Shown: positions 1 to 11,299 of the stretch, piece after piece
Position numbering within the stretch: position 1 is the first letter of the stretch
How the letters are laid out: each line of letters opens with the position of its first letter
From: Epiperipatus broadwayi
Taxonomy: Eukaryota; Onychophora; Udeonychophora; Euonychophora; Peripatidae
DNA length: 64,000 nucleotides
Direction: 5' to 3'
NCBI GenBank assembly: GCA_028023455.1
Contig: JAQFVV010000228.1
Coordinates: 1,569,591 to 1,633,590, forward strand
Made by a program: the position numbers and the translations under genes
The notes under the pieces: generated by a model
Told to the model about the DNA's origin: nothing
The model's input: the letters and a program-made list of their open reading frames with translations, nothing else
Databases searched by the model: none

Positions 1-839
1 TGCTTTGTTCTGTGCTGCAGATTCATATAATTATCTTGAAAATATATTTAACAATGTTTTACTTTAATTAGCAAAATGCTAACTTCTAACTGTTTAGCAG
101 CTAATTTAAATAAAACAAAAGTAAAAAGTGTCTTATACATATTCTCATGACATCACTATATATAATAAATATTTTTTGCATTATAATACTTGTATTTAGA
201 ATATCACTTATGCAATTTATTTCTTTTTCTATTTGTCTAAATACTTTATCTTAATAAGTTTTAATTACTATTTGTATTTATTATTAACAAAGCTTATTAT
301 GTTATAGTATCTCTGTTGGGATCACTATTCTACTATTTTTGATAGATCTTATGTTGCATCTGTTAGATATTTATAAGAATCATAATAATACTAGATATTG
401 TTCATTTATGTCAATATAGAATGATTCTTGACACAGAATTCATTTAGATCTTCTATTATTGATACATGATTAACTACTAAATTTTAATTAATTGTATCAA
501 ATTTTACTAAATTTTAATTAATTGTATCAAATTTTCTCGAGATTTTTAGTCAAAAACAGTTTAATTATAATTGTTCCCAACTATTTTATATGTTTATGCA
601 AGAATATTGTTTGAATTTAAATAATACAAATAAAGAGCTTTTAAAAAATATTTTAAGGCATTGGTTGTACAAGGTCAAGTAATATTTTTTTTGTTTTTAA
701 AATTTTCTTACCTTTATAACGTTTATATTTTACTTATTACAGTTTAAAATCCTGATTCAAGATTTTTCATTTATGGAGTAAATATAACAGTATTGTTTAC
801 TTGTTGTTTTCTACATAAATAAATTAATTATTACTATTA
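1..839. other. AT-rich non-coding DNA with a short tandem duplication
   Basis: No gene is seen. The only structure is an exact 30-bp unit repeated twice in direct orientation at 476-505 and 506-535, beginning actaaattttaatt. The rest is low-complexity AT-rich sequence. Confidence 0.6.
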
Positions 840-1063
840 TTTCTATGAATAACGTTAATATGCTAATACATGACAAGATTACATTCTGTTAGATAATTAA
901 ATAAATGATTTGCTGAGTATTCCTTTCAACCAATTGGACTAACAAGCTGAAGTGCTATGACCCCCCCCCCCTATCAAAAGCAATGACCAGCAAATTATTT
1001 ATTTAATTATCTAACAGAATGTAATCTTTTCTTGTATTAGTGTATTAACACTGTTCATAGAAT
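840..1063. repeat. Hairpin (foldback) MITE with about 75-bp arms
   Basis: The left arm at about 840-914 is the near-perfect reverse complement of the right arm at about 986-1063. The shared core includes gattacattctgttagataa. The roughly 70-bp loop contains a run of twelve C at 961-972. The arms are almost identical, so this is a recent foldback element or inverted duplication. No coding capacity and no transposase family signature is visible, and the target duplication was not resolved. Confidence 0.8.
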
Positions 1064-1539
1064 TACATATTTAAAAAAAAAGGAAAATTATAGATTACTT
1101 TTATTGTGCCATTTATTACAAAAATAGTAGAAAGATTTTGCTGTTACTCTCTTTAATTAAATAGTTTAGAAAATTATTTTTGATGAAAAACAAAAAAACT
1201 AATACACTGGTCTGATATTTTATTAATAAAAAATATCAATGTATTTATATAAATCAACTTATCACTTTGCATATCAGATATCTTTTTAGTGTTGACTAAC
1301 TAATAAATGTATGAACATAAAGATTTGATTTTTATTCAAAATGGTTTGGTTTATATAAAGAATGACATGAATTTTTAATGTATTTTAATTAAAAATGGAT
1401 TTAACAGCTTTCTGAAATTTATTTCTTAAAATGAAGACTGATATTGTCTTTTCTCAAAAAATAATTTTCAATGTTTTTAATATTTTTCATTTGAATATAT
1501 AAAATATATCTAAGTTTGATGAATTTGTAGCTTTTAAAT

Positions 1540-4500
1540 AATTTTCCTATGGGTTTTTGTGATATGATAATTTTAACTGAATCTTGGATTTCTATGGAAG
1601 AGCAGAATTTTTACATTCTGAATGGATATTCAAATATCTGTTCTCTATACACTCATTCATGATTAGGAGGTGTATTAATTTTTGTAAATAAATCAAGAAG
1701 TATTAATTGTAATTATCATACTCCAACTTTCCTTCTGCACAATGTATTGTGATTAATAACATTTCATTCTTCTTACACTTTAAAGCAAAATATATGTATT
1801 TATTCTTTACAGTTTCGAATAAATAAATATATTTTGCTTTAAAGTGTAAGAAGAGTGAAATGTTATTATATGTTATATAAAAAAAGCAAAAATAAAAAAG
1901 GAAAGAGGAAAAAGTATTGTATTAATCTGAGTTTATCAATTTACTTTTCTCTTACTGCTTTATGTAAATTATGTAAAAAGTGCCATTCTAGATTTTATTG
2001 CTGAACATGATGTATTGTTATCTGATTTACATTGTTCTTAAGTTATGTTTATGAGTGAAATGAATTCCTTTAACCTGTTTATTATCAATTCCTCTCTTTC
2101 TTTTTTGAAAGACTGCAGTAAGAAATTCAGTCATATTTGCAACATTTTATTTTTAAACATTTATTCTATATCATATGTTGATAATATTTACATTATTAAA
2201 TTATTACAAATATAAAAACAAAAGACATTTCAAAAGTTAATACTTGAATTTTTTAAAATAGAAAAATATATTAAACTGAATTTTTAACTATAATAATGTT
2301 TTTCATTATTGAACCATAACGTTGATTATTCATAAAAATTGCACTATGCTTATTTAAATTCCATTTTTTAAATAGAAAAAATTTTGATTGAGACATTATT
2401 AAAAAAATGTTTTTAAAAGTAAAAATTATTATTTTATTAAAATCTCACAGAAAATTTTTTCACCAGTATTTATGAGAGTAATAAGTCATTAGCCAATAAA
2501 AACAACTGATTTTATAGTATATACATTTTTACAATTTGTCTTCTTAAAAACAAACCTTTTCAAATAAACTCTTAAGTTTAATCAGGTACTTTTTTGATTT
2601 AAAATAAATATTTTACAAATATATTGCTTAAATAAACTTAAATATGTAAATAAATAACTGAATATTACATTTTTTAATACTAAAACAAACATACACTTGA
2701 TATTGCCTTGAGTCCAAATAATTTACCAATCAATGATGCACAGCATTGTCAGCTTGCTTTCATACTCAAATTTTATATAAGGTCTGTATGATTCTGACAT
2801 CTTTAGATTTTTTTAAGCCAATAATTTTGATTAATGACTTCTAATTAAAAAAAGAGTACATGCAAACTAACATTATGGATACCTATAAAATAGTGGGGGG
2901 AATGCCCAAATTATCATAATGCCCAAAACACCTCAAAATAAGTGATTTTGTAGCAATAAGAAAAGAAAATGTTAATGGGTATATTTTTTCTTCTCCGTGT
3001 ATAATTTATGCTTGTCAATCTACATTTGATAGTATATTTATAAATGAAATCAGCACTAAATTATAAATCATCTTTATTTAAAAGTTTTGGTTTCAGATCA
3101 TTTTACAAATGTATTAAAAATTAGTTGAATATTCATTTATATGTTAATAAATTATCCCATAACAAACTAATTGATTATTATCAGAATAGAAGTGAGATTG
3201 TATTTTGTGCTTTGAATGATATTGATTCATTTTTTTTTAAATTTCAAAATATTTGTAAATCTTTAATTATAAAATCAATAGATTATTTTAAATTGGTAAG
3301 TATTAATAAAAGACATTATGCATGAATAATTAATGATTTAGCATAAAATAGTAATCAAAAATGATTTAAAATCCTTGGATGGAGTTTTACTGAATTTAAA
3401 AAAACTAAAGGCTGAAATTAAATTTGATATCAGGAAATTAAAATTTCAATATTATCAAAAAATTATTAATAATAAAAATATATCTTTGAAATGTAAATTT
3501 ATTAATTCTTTAAGTAAAAAAATATTTGTCTAATGATAATTTTTTTTAAAGTTCAAAATAATGAAAAATGTATTACTAACTTTTTATTTTTTCCCCCCAT
3601 AGGTTACTGTAAGATTCATCATTTCTTTGTTTGTCTTAATTCTTTTATGTATATAAGTTCTGATTTTCAATAGTTATGTTTAAATATCATTTGTTCAGCT
3701 GAATTAAATAATTTAACACTGAAGATACTTAATGAAATAAATCAATTTTTATACTTATTCTCTTTTCTTAAACACCAGAATTGCTTCCTACATGTTTGAC
3801 AATTTGTATTATTATAGCGAGTTTTAAAAAGAATAATCCCTTATCATTTGCTGATTGACTTCTGTTATTTTAGGTAATTTTTAAATTATTGGAAATCTGT
3901 GGATATTCATAAAATATTCGTTTAAAAATAATATTGTTAGAACATCAAAACACTTTTGATTCTGATAAAAGTATATTGGATGCTTTCGATAATCATTTGC
4001 ACAATTTGACACATCATTGCTAAAAAATTATCTCAAAATTACTGCTATTTATTTTGACACATCTAAGGTGTTTGATTCTACATCTTACAAAATTTTACTT
4101 AAAAATCTGTATTCATATGATTTTTAGAGTCTTTTTCTTTTGCTTCTTGGCTTGAAAATTATTTAAGAGATAGAAAGCAGACAATGAACATTTCTGATAA
4201 TATTAGTTATTTTACAATAGTTAATATAAACAAGACATTTATTTTTTTATATAGCGCGATGTAATATAGTGTACTGCAAGATTCAATCCTGAGTGCTATT
4301 TGGTTTTTAATTGTATTTAAAATTAAGGATTTTTGTTTTTGCTGATGATAATGTTTTGTCTTATAGTTTAGTTTTATATATTTATCTTGAATGAAACAAA
4401 AGTAATACATTTTTTTTATAAAATTATAGTATTTATACTTGTACTAATATTTCATTTGATAATTGTTATTTCAGTGTATTTAACAATTCTAGATTATCCT

Positions 4501-4650
4501 AATGAAATCACATTGATTATCTTTATTCTTACTTTTTTTATAAATTAATTTGTGTTCTTTCTATTTATATAAGTTTTACTTATATTTTATGTTATCAAAG
4601 ATTTAGGGGACTCATAGTATTATGATGTTATTGATTAATATCAGTATTGA
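1540..4650 (+). pseudogene. Decayed LINE retrotransposon (endonuclease plus reverse transcriptase fragments)
   Basis: Conceptual translation of the + strand gives broken pieces of a LINE polyprotein in the correct order. Around 1560-1715 is an apurinic-endonuclease-like stretch reading LTESWISMEEQNFYILNGY and, after a stop, LGGVLIFVNKSRS. Around 3075-3310 is SDHFTNVL and then the spacer open frame at 3125-3325, which resembles the endonuclease-RT linker of Jockey/Crack-like LINEs. Around 3350-3470 is a lysine-rich linker. Around 4050-4200 is an RT palm region (FDTSKVFDS, then WLENYLRDRKQ). Around 4275-4320 is a motif-B-like stretch (LQDSILSAIWFLI), and around 4335-4365 the motif-C equivalent FADDNVLSY. 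Many stops and frameshifts make it dead. A hairpin MITE is nested at 1756-1867. The clade is uncertain, and the 3' boundary was not found. Confidence 0.6.
1756..1867. repeat. Short hairpin MITE nested in the decayed LINE
   Basis: The arms at about 1756-1810 and 1815-1867 are inverted copies sharing cttacactttaaagcaaaat, separated by only a few bases. It sits within the LINE relic, so it inserted or formed after that LINE. No coding capacity. Confidence 0.75.
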
Positions 4651-7600
4651 GTGATATTTATTGTAGGAAATCTCACTTAGAATATCTCATTATCTACTAA
4701 GTTTCAAGTGACTATTAAATTTTTTTCAAGACTTCCAGTTGAAAGTAGTTTAGTGATAATGGTAATTTTTTTTTGCAAAATTGTTCTTTTAACTTAACTA
4801 ATGTAAGTTATTTACTTAAAAAAAATGTTTTCAATCACTGGTTGTATTACATTAATTAATATTTTGTATGTTAATTTATTTTCTTACTTTTATATTGTTT
4901 CATATTTTATCTGTTATATTTTAAACTCATGCTCCAGATTTTTATTGCGTGAAATTTATATTACTACTGAAACAGTATATTCCTTCTCTCATAACTGTTT
5001 CACCTATTTTTCCCCACAGCTCCATCTTTGCTGGATTTAAGCCCTCTCTGAGTACAGGTGTATAGCATCAACATGGTTATATAAGTATCATTACACATAT
5101 ATGCAGACAAACTACTATAATATAATCGGTTTATATATATTTTACAGCATGTATCTTTTATTTTAAAATAATATATTTTGTATTATAGATTTTATTTTGT
5201 TAAAAAAAAAGTCGTTTTTTTTTTTTTAATTTCAAATCGCATGTATATATGTGTAATCTACATATAACTGTGATATATAGAGAGAAAGAAATGTTCTTTA
5301 AAAGTTCTAATGATTCTTAATTTTAACCTCAAATAAGTTGTAATCAAAAGCCACACACTTGTTTTAATATAGCTGGCTGAGGTAATTTACATTTTCACTA
5401 AGTAATAATATTTTTCCAAAAATATAATTTTGTAAACAAGATTTACTGAACTAAAACTATTGCAAAGTCATTAGTGATTTAAAATGGTCAAGTTTAGTTT
5501 AAAACAGCCTGTTAAAAATTAACAGGAAGGTTTAAATGAATTAAGTTATAAAATTTCAGATGATGTTAATTGATTCTCAAGAAGGAAATAATCTTGTTGA
5601 TAGCAACGGGTTCTAATCCTTGAATCATATAAATAGGCAATATTTCCAGTTGCAAAATGGATATCATAAATCTAAAAAAATGTTATCACCAGTCCTTGCA
5701 CCAGTTTGATCTTTAACATGGCAGAGTAGAAGGGCATTGTATTTGCTGTTTTCCTGAGGGGAGATGGCAATATCTAATCCAGTTTTACATGCCTAATGAT
5801 CTGTCTTCATCACCATAGAGAGGGGAAACCCTCCAGCTAACAAACTGCTGCAAGGAGAACATAGTTTAAACCATGTGACCTATCTAGAGATCCAGAATGC
5901 CACCATGCCTGTTGTCTGATGTGCCTGAAGTCCAAGCAGCTGAAAGAAAATCGGTAATATTTCTTCAAGACTGCACAGCTCTATAAATTAATCTTTAAAT
6001 CTGTAATTTTAATATTAAGCTAGCTTATAAATATAATGAACATTCAATCTTATTTCTTAAAACTCTATTAAATTAAATCATTTACAAAATTAAAACTATG
6101 TAAAACTTGCCTGAATTCATCTTTATAATGTAAAATAATTTATTACAATCCTTTGGATTTTTGTGTATGTAATATCTTCAAAATTATGGGATAGTGCTTG
6201 CCCGAAAAGTGATAACTGCAATCAGTTATGACTTAAATTTCTTAAAACTGTGATCATGTCTATATTTATTGATTTAACTATTTTATCTAAATTTATTATA
6301 TATGTTATAATATGCTAATTTTTTGAAACAGCAAATACTAATTGTTAATGAACTTTCAATTAAGGTAATTAAAATGTCCATTTTAAATATTTTAAGAATG
6401 CTATTTCACATACTGAATCACTATTTTGAAATTCTATATTGATAGATAATAATCGATCACTATGCACTTGTTATTATTGTGATTTTATTTATGTTATAAC
6501 TGTATTATATTTTGCAAACATTTGCTTAGTCAGTTATTATCACTTATGACTTTTTGAGATTTGTTAGTTAGAAGCAATGTGCTAGCAAGAGATAATATTA
6601 AAGTATATTTATTAGTGTTTATTAATGCCCATCAAATATGTTCCCTCCTTAATTAAGATTATATATATGCAGATTCAGTATTTTAACTTAGGTTATAATT
6701 AAATTTAAGTTCTTTAGTTAGCATAATTATAATGCTACATTAAAAACTGGATTGTGTTAGTTTGGCAGATAAAAGCTATCTGTTCTTAGGTGCAATTTAT
6801 TAATTATAAGCATACATCTTGGCATTTGCTTGTGCTTTACAAAGTATACATTTGTACATTTATGTTTTGCTGCACCTTTTAAAATGAGCTCACGGTGACC
6901 AGTCACCCCATTTCTTAGATCAGATATGGCTGTCTTTATTAGAAGTGGAATACAAGATTCCAGACCATGTTTATAAAGCTGATCCAAGTTCCTGAACTTA
7001 TCTGTTCATATATTAATTGTAGAAAACTATTCGGTCTTGGGGCACTGAGTATTAGATGCTGAAGCTCTTGAATAATTTCTTACTCACATGGCAAACTTAT
7101 TCTTTAGTGTCTTGTTTAGTGCCATAGTATATATTGTAATGAGATGGGGTGTATCAAGAAGTGATAGGAAGTTTGAACTGGGTGATGGCAAAATCATCAT
7201 CGCTCCCAGTCCATTTAAAATGAAATATTTCAAATAATTTACAAAGTACATAATTTTAAGTATAGAGATATTTAATAATAAAATGAGATTAGAGAATATC
7301 TGAGAACATTGAAAGATATCAGCCAGTTACTAAAAAGAGCAAGTAAAAGCATAATTATAAATTCAACCAGCATTATCAATAAGTCAAAATAAGTATAATT
7401 CAAGAGAATAAAATCACAAGTCCATCTTGTGGCTGGATTTGAACAATAAAAATATGAATCAACAGTCAACCTTGTGACTGGATTGGAAGTGGGTCTTCTG
7501 TAGACCAGGCTAACTATTGACCCTTTGCCAGCTTGGGCAATTATATAAACATAACTTGGATGCACTAGCTTAGTGCCCATCCATTAAAATACTTAAGAAT

Positions 7601-8080
7601 CAAAAATCGAAATCAATAATGCTGGGACATTTAGAACATGCTGATCATCATCAATGCTCTGACCACTTAAGTACTGGCCAACTATAAACTTAAATTTTTA
7701 ATAAAGACTAAAGTAAAATAAAAAGTAATAGTACATGGGCTTTAAAGAGTATCCTCTTTTGCGCCAACCAGGATGATGATTGATCATCTCTGGATGCCCA
7801 AAGCACCAAACACATCCCCATTTATTCGTATCCGAAATCTAGCTCAGAGAACATGGGCTCTATTACTGTATGTGAACAAGAGATGATGGAATACAATTTT
7901 AACAATTAAATACAACTTTATTAATAACAAAAAAATAAAAATAAATGATATTTAAGGTCTTATAGGGTTCTGACTTTGAAAAGTATACATTGAGTTACAT
8001 GATTAATAAATTAGGTTTATTCAAACCCATTCAGCACACAGGCATGTGGCTTAATATAAAATAAACATGTTTGAATTAAC
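4650..8080. other. Intergenic AT-rich DNA with two GC-richer unidentified segments
   Basis: No gene is recognised. Segments at about 5570-5960 and 6750-7900 are visibly richer in G+C than their surroundings and probably represent old mobile-element bodies. The short open frames on the minus strand at 6757-6987 and 7272-7580 match no family I recognise. Confidence 0.4.
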
Positions 8081-8084
8081 ATTT

Positions 8085-8640
8085 AATTTAGAAAAATTAT
8101 CAAAATTTTACACATAAGTGTCTATCTGACACGCATTGTTATTTACAATACAATTGACATATACGCACACATATGTGCTTGAATTTTCTGATTTTGATTA
8201 TAATACAATATAAAAAAATTATCATATTTGTGACTGACAAAATTACTATAAAAATATTCAAATTATTACATTGATTTAAGTAATTACAATTTACAATTCA
8301 TATTATTACTATAGTTTACATATATGCGCACAGACGCGCGATTTATAACATACAATCAATCTATTTCAATTGACATTCAATAACAACAACAAAAAAAATG
8401 ATTAAAATTTACATATGTGTTATAATTGACAACATACGCACATATACATGAGTGTGCGTGAAATAACCTATTTGATTTGTTACAAAATAATTATCAAAAT
8501 CTTAAATTATATACCATACAATAAATGATTGAAAGTTTCAGTTAAATGAAATACATTTTACATACTAGGTTTACTGAAACGCATATATATATAATTTGCA
8601 CAGATGTGCGATATATTGATTTAACTACATAACATTAGTA
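8085..8640. repeat. Degenerate tandem region with spaced imperfect palindromes
   Basis: Four GC-containing palindromic motifs recur in otherwise AT-only DNA: near 8161 (acgcacacatatgtgc), 8323 (tgcgcacagacgcgcg), 8435 (acgcacatatacatgagtgt) and 8579 (acgcatatat, followed by cacagatgtgcg). Spacing is roughly 115-165 bp. Similar AT-rich linkers (attatcaaaat, ttgacat) recur between them. It looks like an old minisatellite or decayed element array; no coding potential. Confidence 0.4.
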
Positions 8641-9940
8641 TTTATCATAATAAATTTATTACAGATTATTCTTACAATTTAATTCTCTTTGCTGAATAGT
8701 CTTTTTGCCTTGAAACAAGTACTATTAAATTTTTGACAGATGATTGTCGATTGATTTAAAATGTCTTTCTCTTTTTTTAGTCTAAAAGATTTTTGGAAAT
8801 CTTTTTCTTGATTATTAATTATAACTTTCTTTGGAGTTTTTTTTTTTTATAAATATAACTTTAAACAGTTTTTTTTCTTTAATAAACGATTTTAAACTAA
8901 TATCGTTTTATATATTTATATCAGTTATGAAAATGTCATTTTACTAAGGAAATTGTTTAAAACTTCCTTATCATAAATAACGCTACTCACCACCAGCTGT
9001 ATATACATTTATCCTTGTTTCTCTGCCTTTATCTGATGCAGCATATGTGTAATTAATTCTTCATCAAGCTGGAAGATTTTTCTTGATGAGTTTGGTTTTA
9101 GTGATTGTCATCATCAGGTAAAAGTATATAATTCCGGTAATTTGTTGGCATGCCATGAGATTTCTTTTGTAGTCCAAGCAATTGTCAGGCTGTCTTCTAA
9201 AACATATTTAAGCAGCTAGTTGATCCATTTGAAGTGACCCTGGCTTCATGAATCAAAACTGCAGTAAACTATAAGGCAGCTACTGGACTGTCCTTAGATC
9301 TTCATAGGAGCTTTGTATAACTCTGCTAGCTATTTTGTCCTCTTTTTTTTCAGGCTATTGATTCAGAAGTGACCCAGCTTCAAAACCAAAACTCCTGTGA
9401 AGGAAAATAGTAGCAGCTCCTGCCTTCAGCAACATTAGTTCATGGTAGCTTTTCTGCAAACTCTCTACTACAGCCAACAACCAACTGCTGCAAACTTCAA
9501 CAAGCTGTAACAAAATATTATAACCAACTCTGCAGCTGACCTGTTCTCTTCAAAATCACTATCCAGACTGAAGATAATTTGTTATCAACCCTTTTTATAA
9601 AATCATCTGAGGTGTTATAACAACACCTTGATTGAAAACAGAAGTTTTTATTTTTAGCTCTCTAATCCCTTTAAAAACATATACTGTTTTAACTCTTTTA
9701 ATTAAATAAAATTTCAAAAATACAACTATGGTGTTTTTAAATTTCAAAATCAGAGTAATAATAATAATAATAATGCAATATTTGTATTTATTCAGACCTT
9801 TTAAAAGTTTAATTTATAAAAAATATTTTAAATCAATGTTATTATTTTATTTTAGAAAATATAAAAAAAATATCTACAAAATTTTATTCTGTGTTTATTT
9901 CTACTTTTCCTTGATTTTACATATATATATTCACATACAC
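8640..9940. other. Unassigned intergenic DNA, GC-richer at 8980-9600
   Basis: No gene seen. The stretch 8980-9600 contains several ctgctgcaaac / agctgtaac type repeats and is GC-richer than its flanks, suggesting an old unidentified element. The open frame at 9728-10033 is AT-driven and not recognisable. Confidence 0.35.
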
Positions 9941-9944
9941 TATA

Positions 9945-10421
9945 TTAGTGTGTGTGATGTAACCCAACTGGTTACAATATATATATATATAGGCAAATCT
10001 AAAATAACCAGTTCTTTTCCCCTTATTAATTAACTATTCATCATTAGACTGAAATTCAAATCTTGGTTAACAGATTGAATCTGTATTATCTTGAGCTTAT
10101 TTATTTGCTTACACTGTTAATATATATATATAACAGCCATCTTAGAGCTGTATGTAGACATCATCCAGCCAGGCTATTATTTTGTAACATTGGCAAACTA
10201 AGGCACAGTAGGATGGGCATATTAAGGCATGATTTATTAACCATACCTACACCTATTTTAATGTGTTATGGGAGACCATTGTACTGATAATAGTCTCATC
10301 CACTATATAAACACCTGCATGCATTGATCGCACATACTTAAACACTACTGTTATTGTTTTACTAAACCTGTTTAAAATATAAAGTTGTTCTGTATCTTTC
10401 TTGCTTGTAGTCCTATTTCAA
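9945..10421 (+). promoter_or_regulatory. Possible solo LTR (TATA-like and terminator-like signals)
   Basis: The segment contains, in LTR-like order, a start resembling tgtgatgtaaccc, then ccactatataaac (TATA-box-like, near 10300), then a T-rich stretch and tgttctgtatctttcttgc near 10385. This layout is reminiscent of a Gypsy-type solo LTR. No flanking target duplication was found and no internal retroelement sequence is attached, so the call is tentative. It ends immediately left of the hammerhead-repeat insertion. Confidence 0.22.
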
Positions 10422-10539
10422 TCCAAACCATATTATAAACAGAGCAAAACTCTCCATACAGTATTGCCACCTGTGGTAAACAGAGTAATCAATGGATGCC
10501 AGAAGGCTTGTGCATAAAATCCCTATCTAATGCCTACTC

Positions 10540-10598
10540 ATCCAATATCCCCAGACTAGTTTTTGGCTTGTGGCCTTCGTCAGTGAGGAGCTTTGGAT
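10540..10598 (-). ncRNA. Hammerhead ribozyme, probably inactivated
   Basis: Read on the minus strand this is the same 59-nt hammerhead as at 11071-11129, with CTGACGA, a GGC-CACAA-GCC stem II and a TAGTC cleavage region. The conserved GAAA that follows stem II reads AAAA here, so the invariant G12 is lost, which is expected to abolish cleavage. Confidence 0.7.
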
Positions 10599-11070
10599 CT
10601 GAGAGCACTGCATCTAGATCTTAGGATCAAATGCAACCCTCTAGCAAACACCTTTTATCTCTACTTAACTACAAAACTATGAGAATGAAATTGAAAACAC
10701 AAAAAATATTTTCAATCTAAGCTCAATAGCTTATATAGTCATATGGGTCTGAACTCAGTTCAGCACCCATATATTTTGGTGTCTTTGGCTCTTTTACAAC
10801 CATAGCCACCACTATCTTATTAGGCAGGATTGGTGTTAAACCATTAAGTATCACATGATTACATTTCCTATACTAGCACATTAATTGTTGATAAACAGAG
10901 CAAAACTCTCCATACAGTAGACCCATATGACTATATAAGCTATTGAGCTTAGATTGAAAATATTTTTTGTGTTTTCAATTTCATTCTCATAGTTTTGTAG
11001 TTAAGTAGAGATAAAAAGTGGTTGCTAGAGGGTTGCATTAGATCCTAAGATCTAGATGCAGTTCTCTCAG

Positions 11071-11129
11071 ATCCAAAGCTCCTCACTGACGAAGGCCACA
11101 AGCCAGAAACTAGTCTGGGGATATTGGAT
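11071..11129 (+). ncRNA. Type I hammerhead ribozyme with minimal stem III
   Basis: The core CTGACGA is at 11086-11092. Stem II is GGC/GCC with loop CACAA (11094-11104), flanked by an A-A mismatch. GAAA is at 11106-11109. Stem III would be only two pairs (AC/GT, loop TA), followed by GTC with predicted cleavage after 11115. Stem I pairs TCCTCA (11080-11085) with TGGGGA (11116-11121), then an internal loop, then ATCC (11071-11074) with GGAT (11126-11129). Very short stem III is typical of hammerheads in Penelope-like elements and retrozymes, which work best as dimers. The A-A pair at 10.1/11.1 replaces the usual G-C and may lower activity. Confidence 0.8.
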
Positions 11130-11299
11130 GAGTAGGCATTAGATAGAGATTTCATGCACAAGCCTTCTGGCATCCATTGAGTACTCTGTTTAGCACAGGT
11201 GGCAATACTGTATGGAGAGTTTTGCTCTGTTTATCAACAATTAATGTGCTAGTATAGGAAATGTGATCATGTGATACTTAATGGTCCAAACCATATTAT

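Larger units (their letters stand above)
10437..11284. mobile_element. Hammerhead-repeat element, inverted dimer form, with 15-bp TSD
   Basis: An 848-bp insertion flanked by the perfect direct repeat tccaaaccatattat at 10422-10436 and 11285-11299. The left part (10437 to about 10918, ribozyme on the minus strand) holds one complete monomer plus the start of the next: cagagcaaaactctccatac recurs at 10440 and 10896, giving a 456-bp tandem period. The right part (about 10919-11284) is an inverted, shorter copy with the ribozyme on the plus strand. The long variable target duplication and the mixture of tandem and inverted partial copies resemble insertions of Penelope-like elements or retrozymes, made by target-primed reverse transcription. 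No protein is encoded. Confidence 0.85.

Noticed and set aside
6757-6987. Minus-strand open frame as a host gene
   Set aside because: It starts with a usable ATG and is not strongly AT-biased, but no domain, repeat or partner exon is recognisable.
9728-10033. 101-codon open frame as a gene
   Set aside because: Composition is dominated by Y, F, I and K from AT-rich DNA and includes microsatellite-encoded residues.
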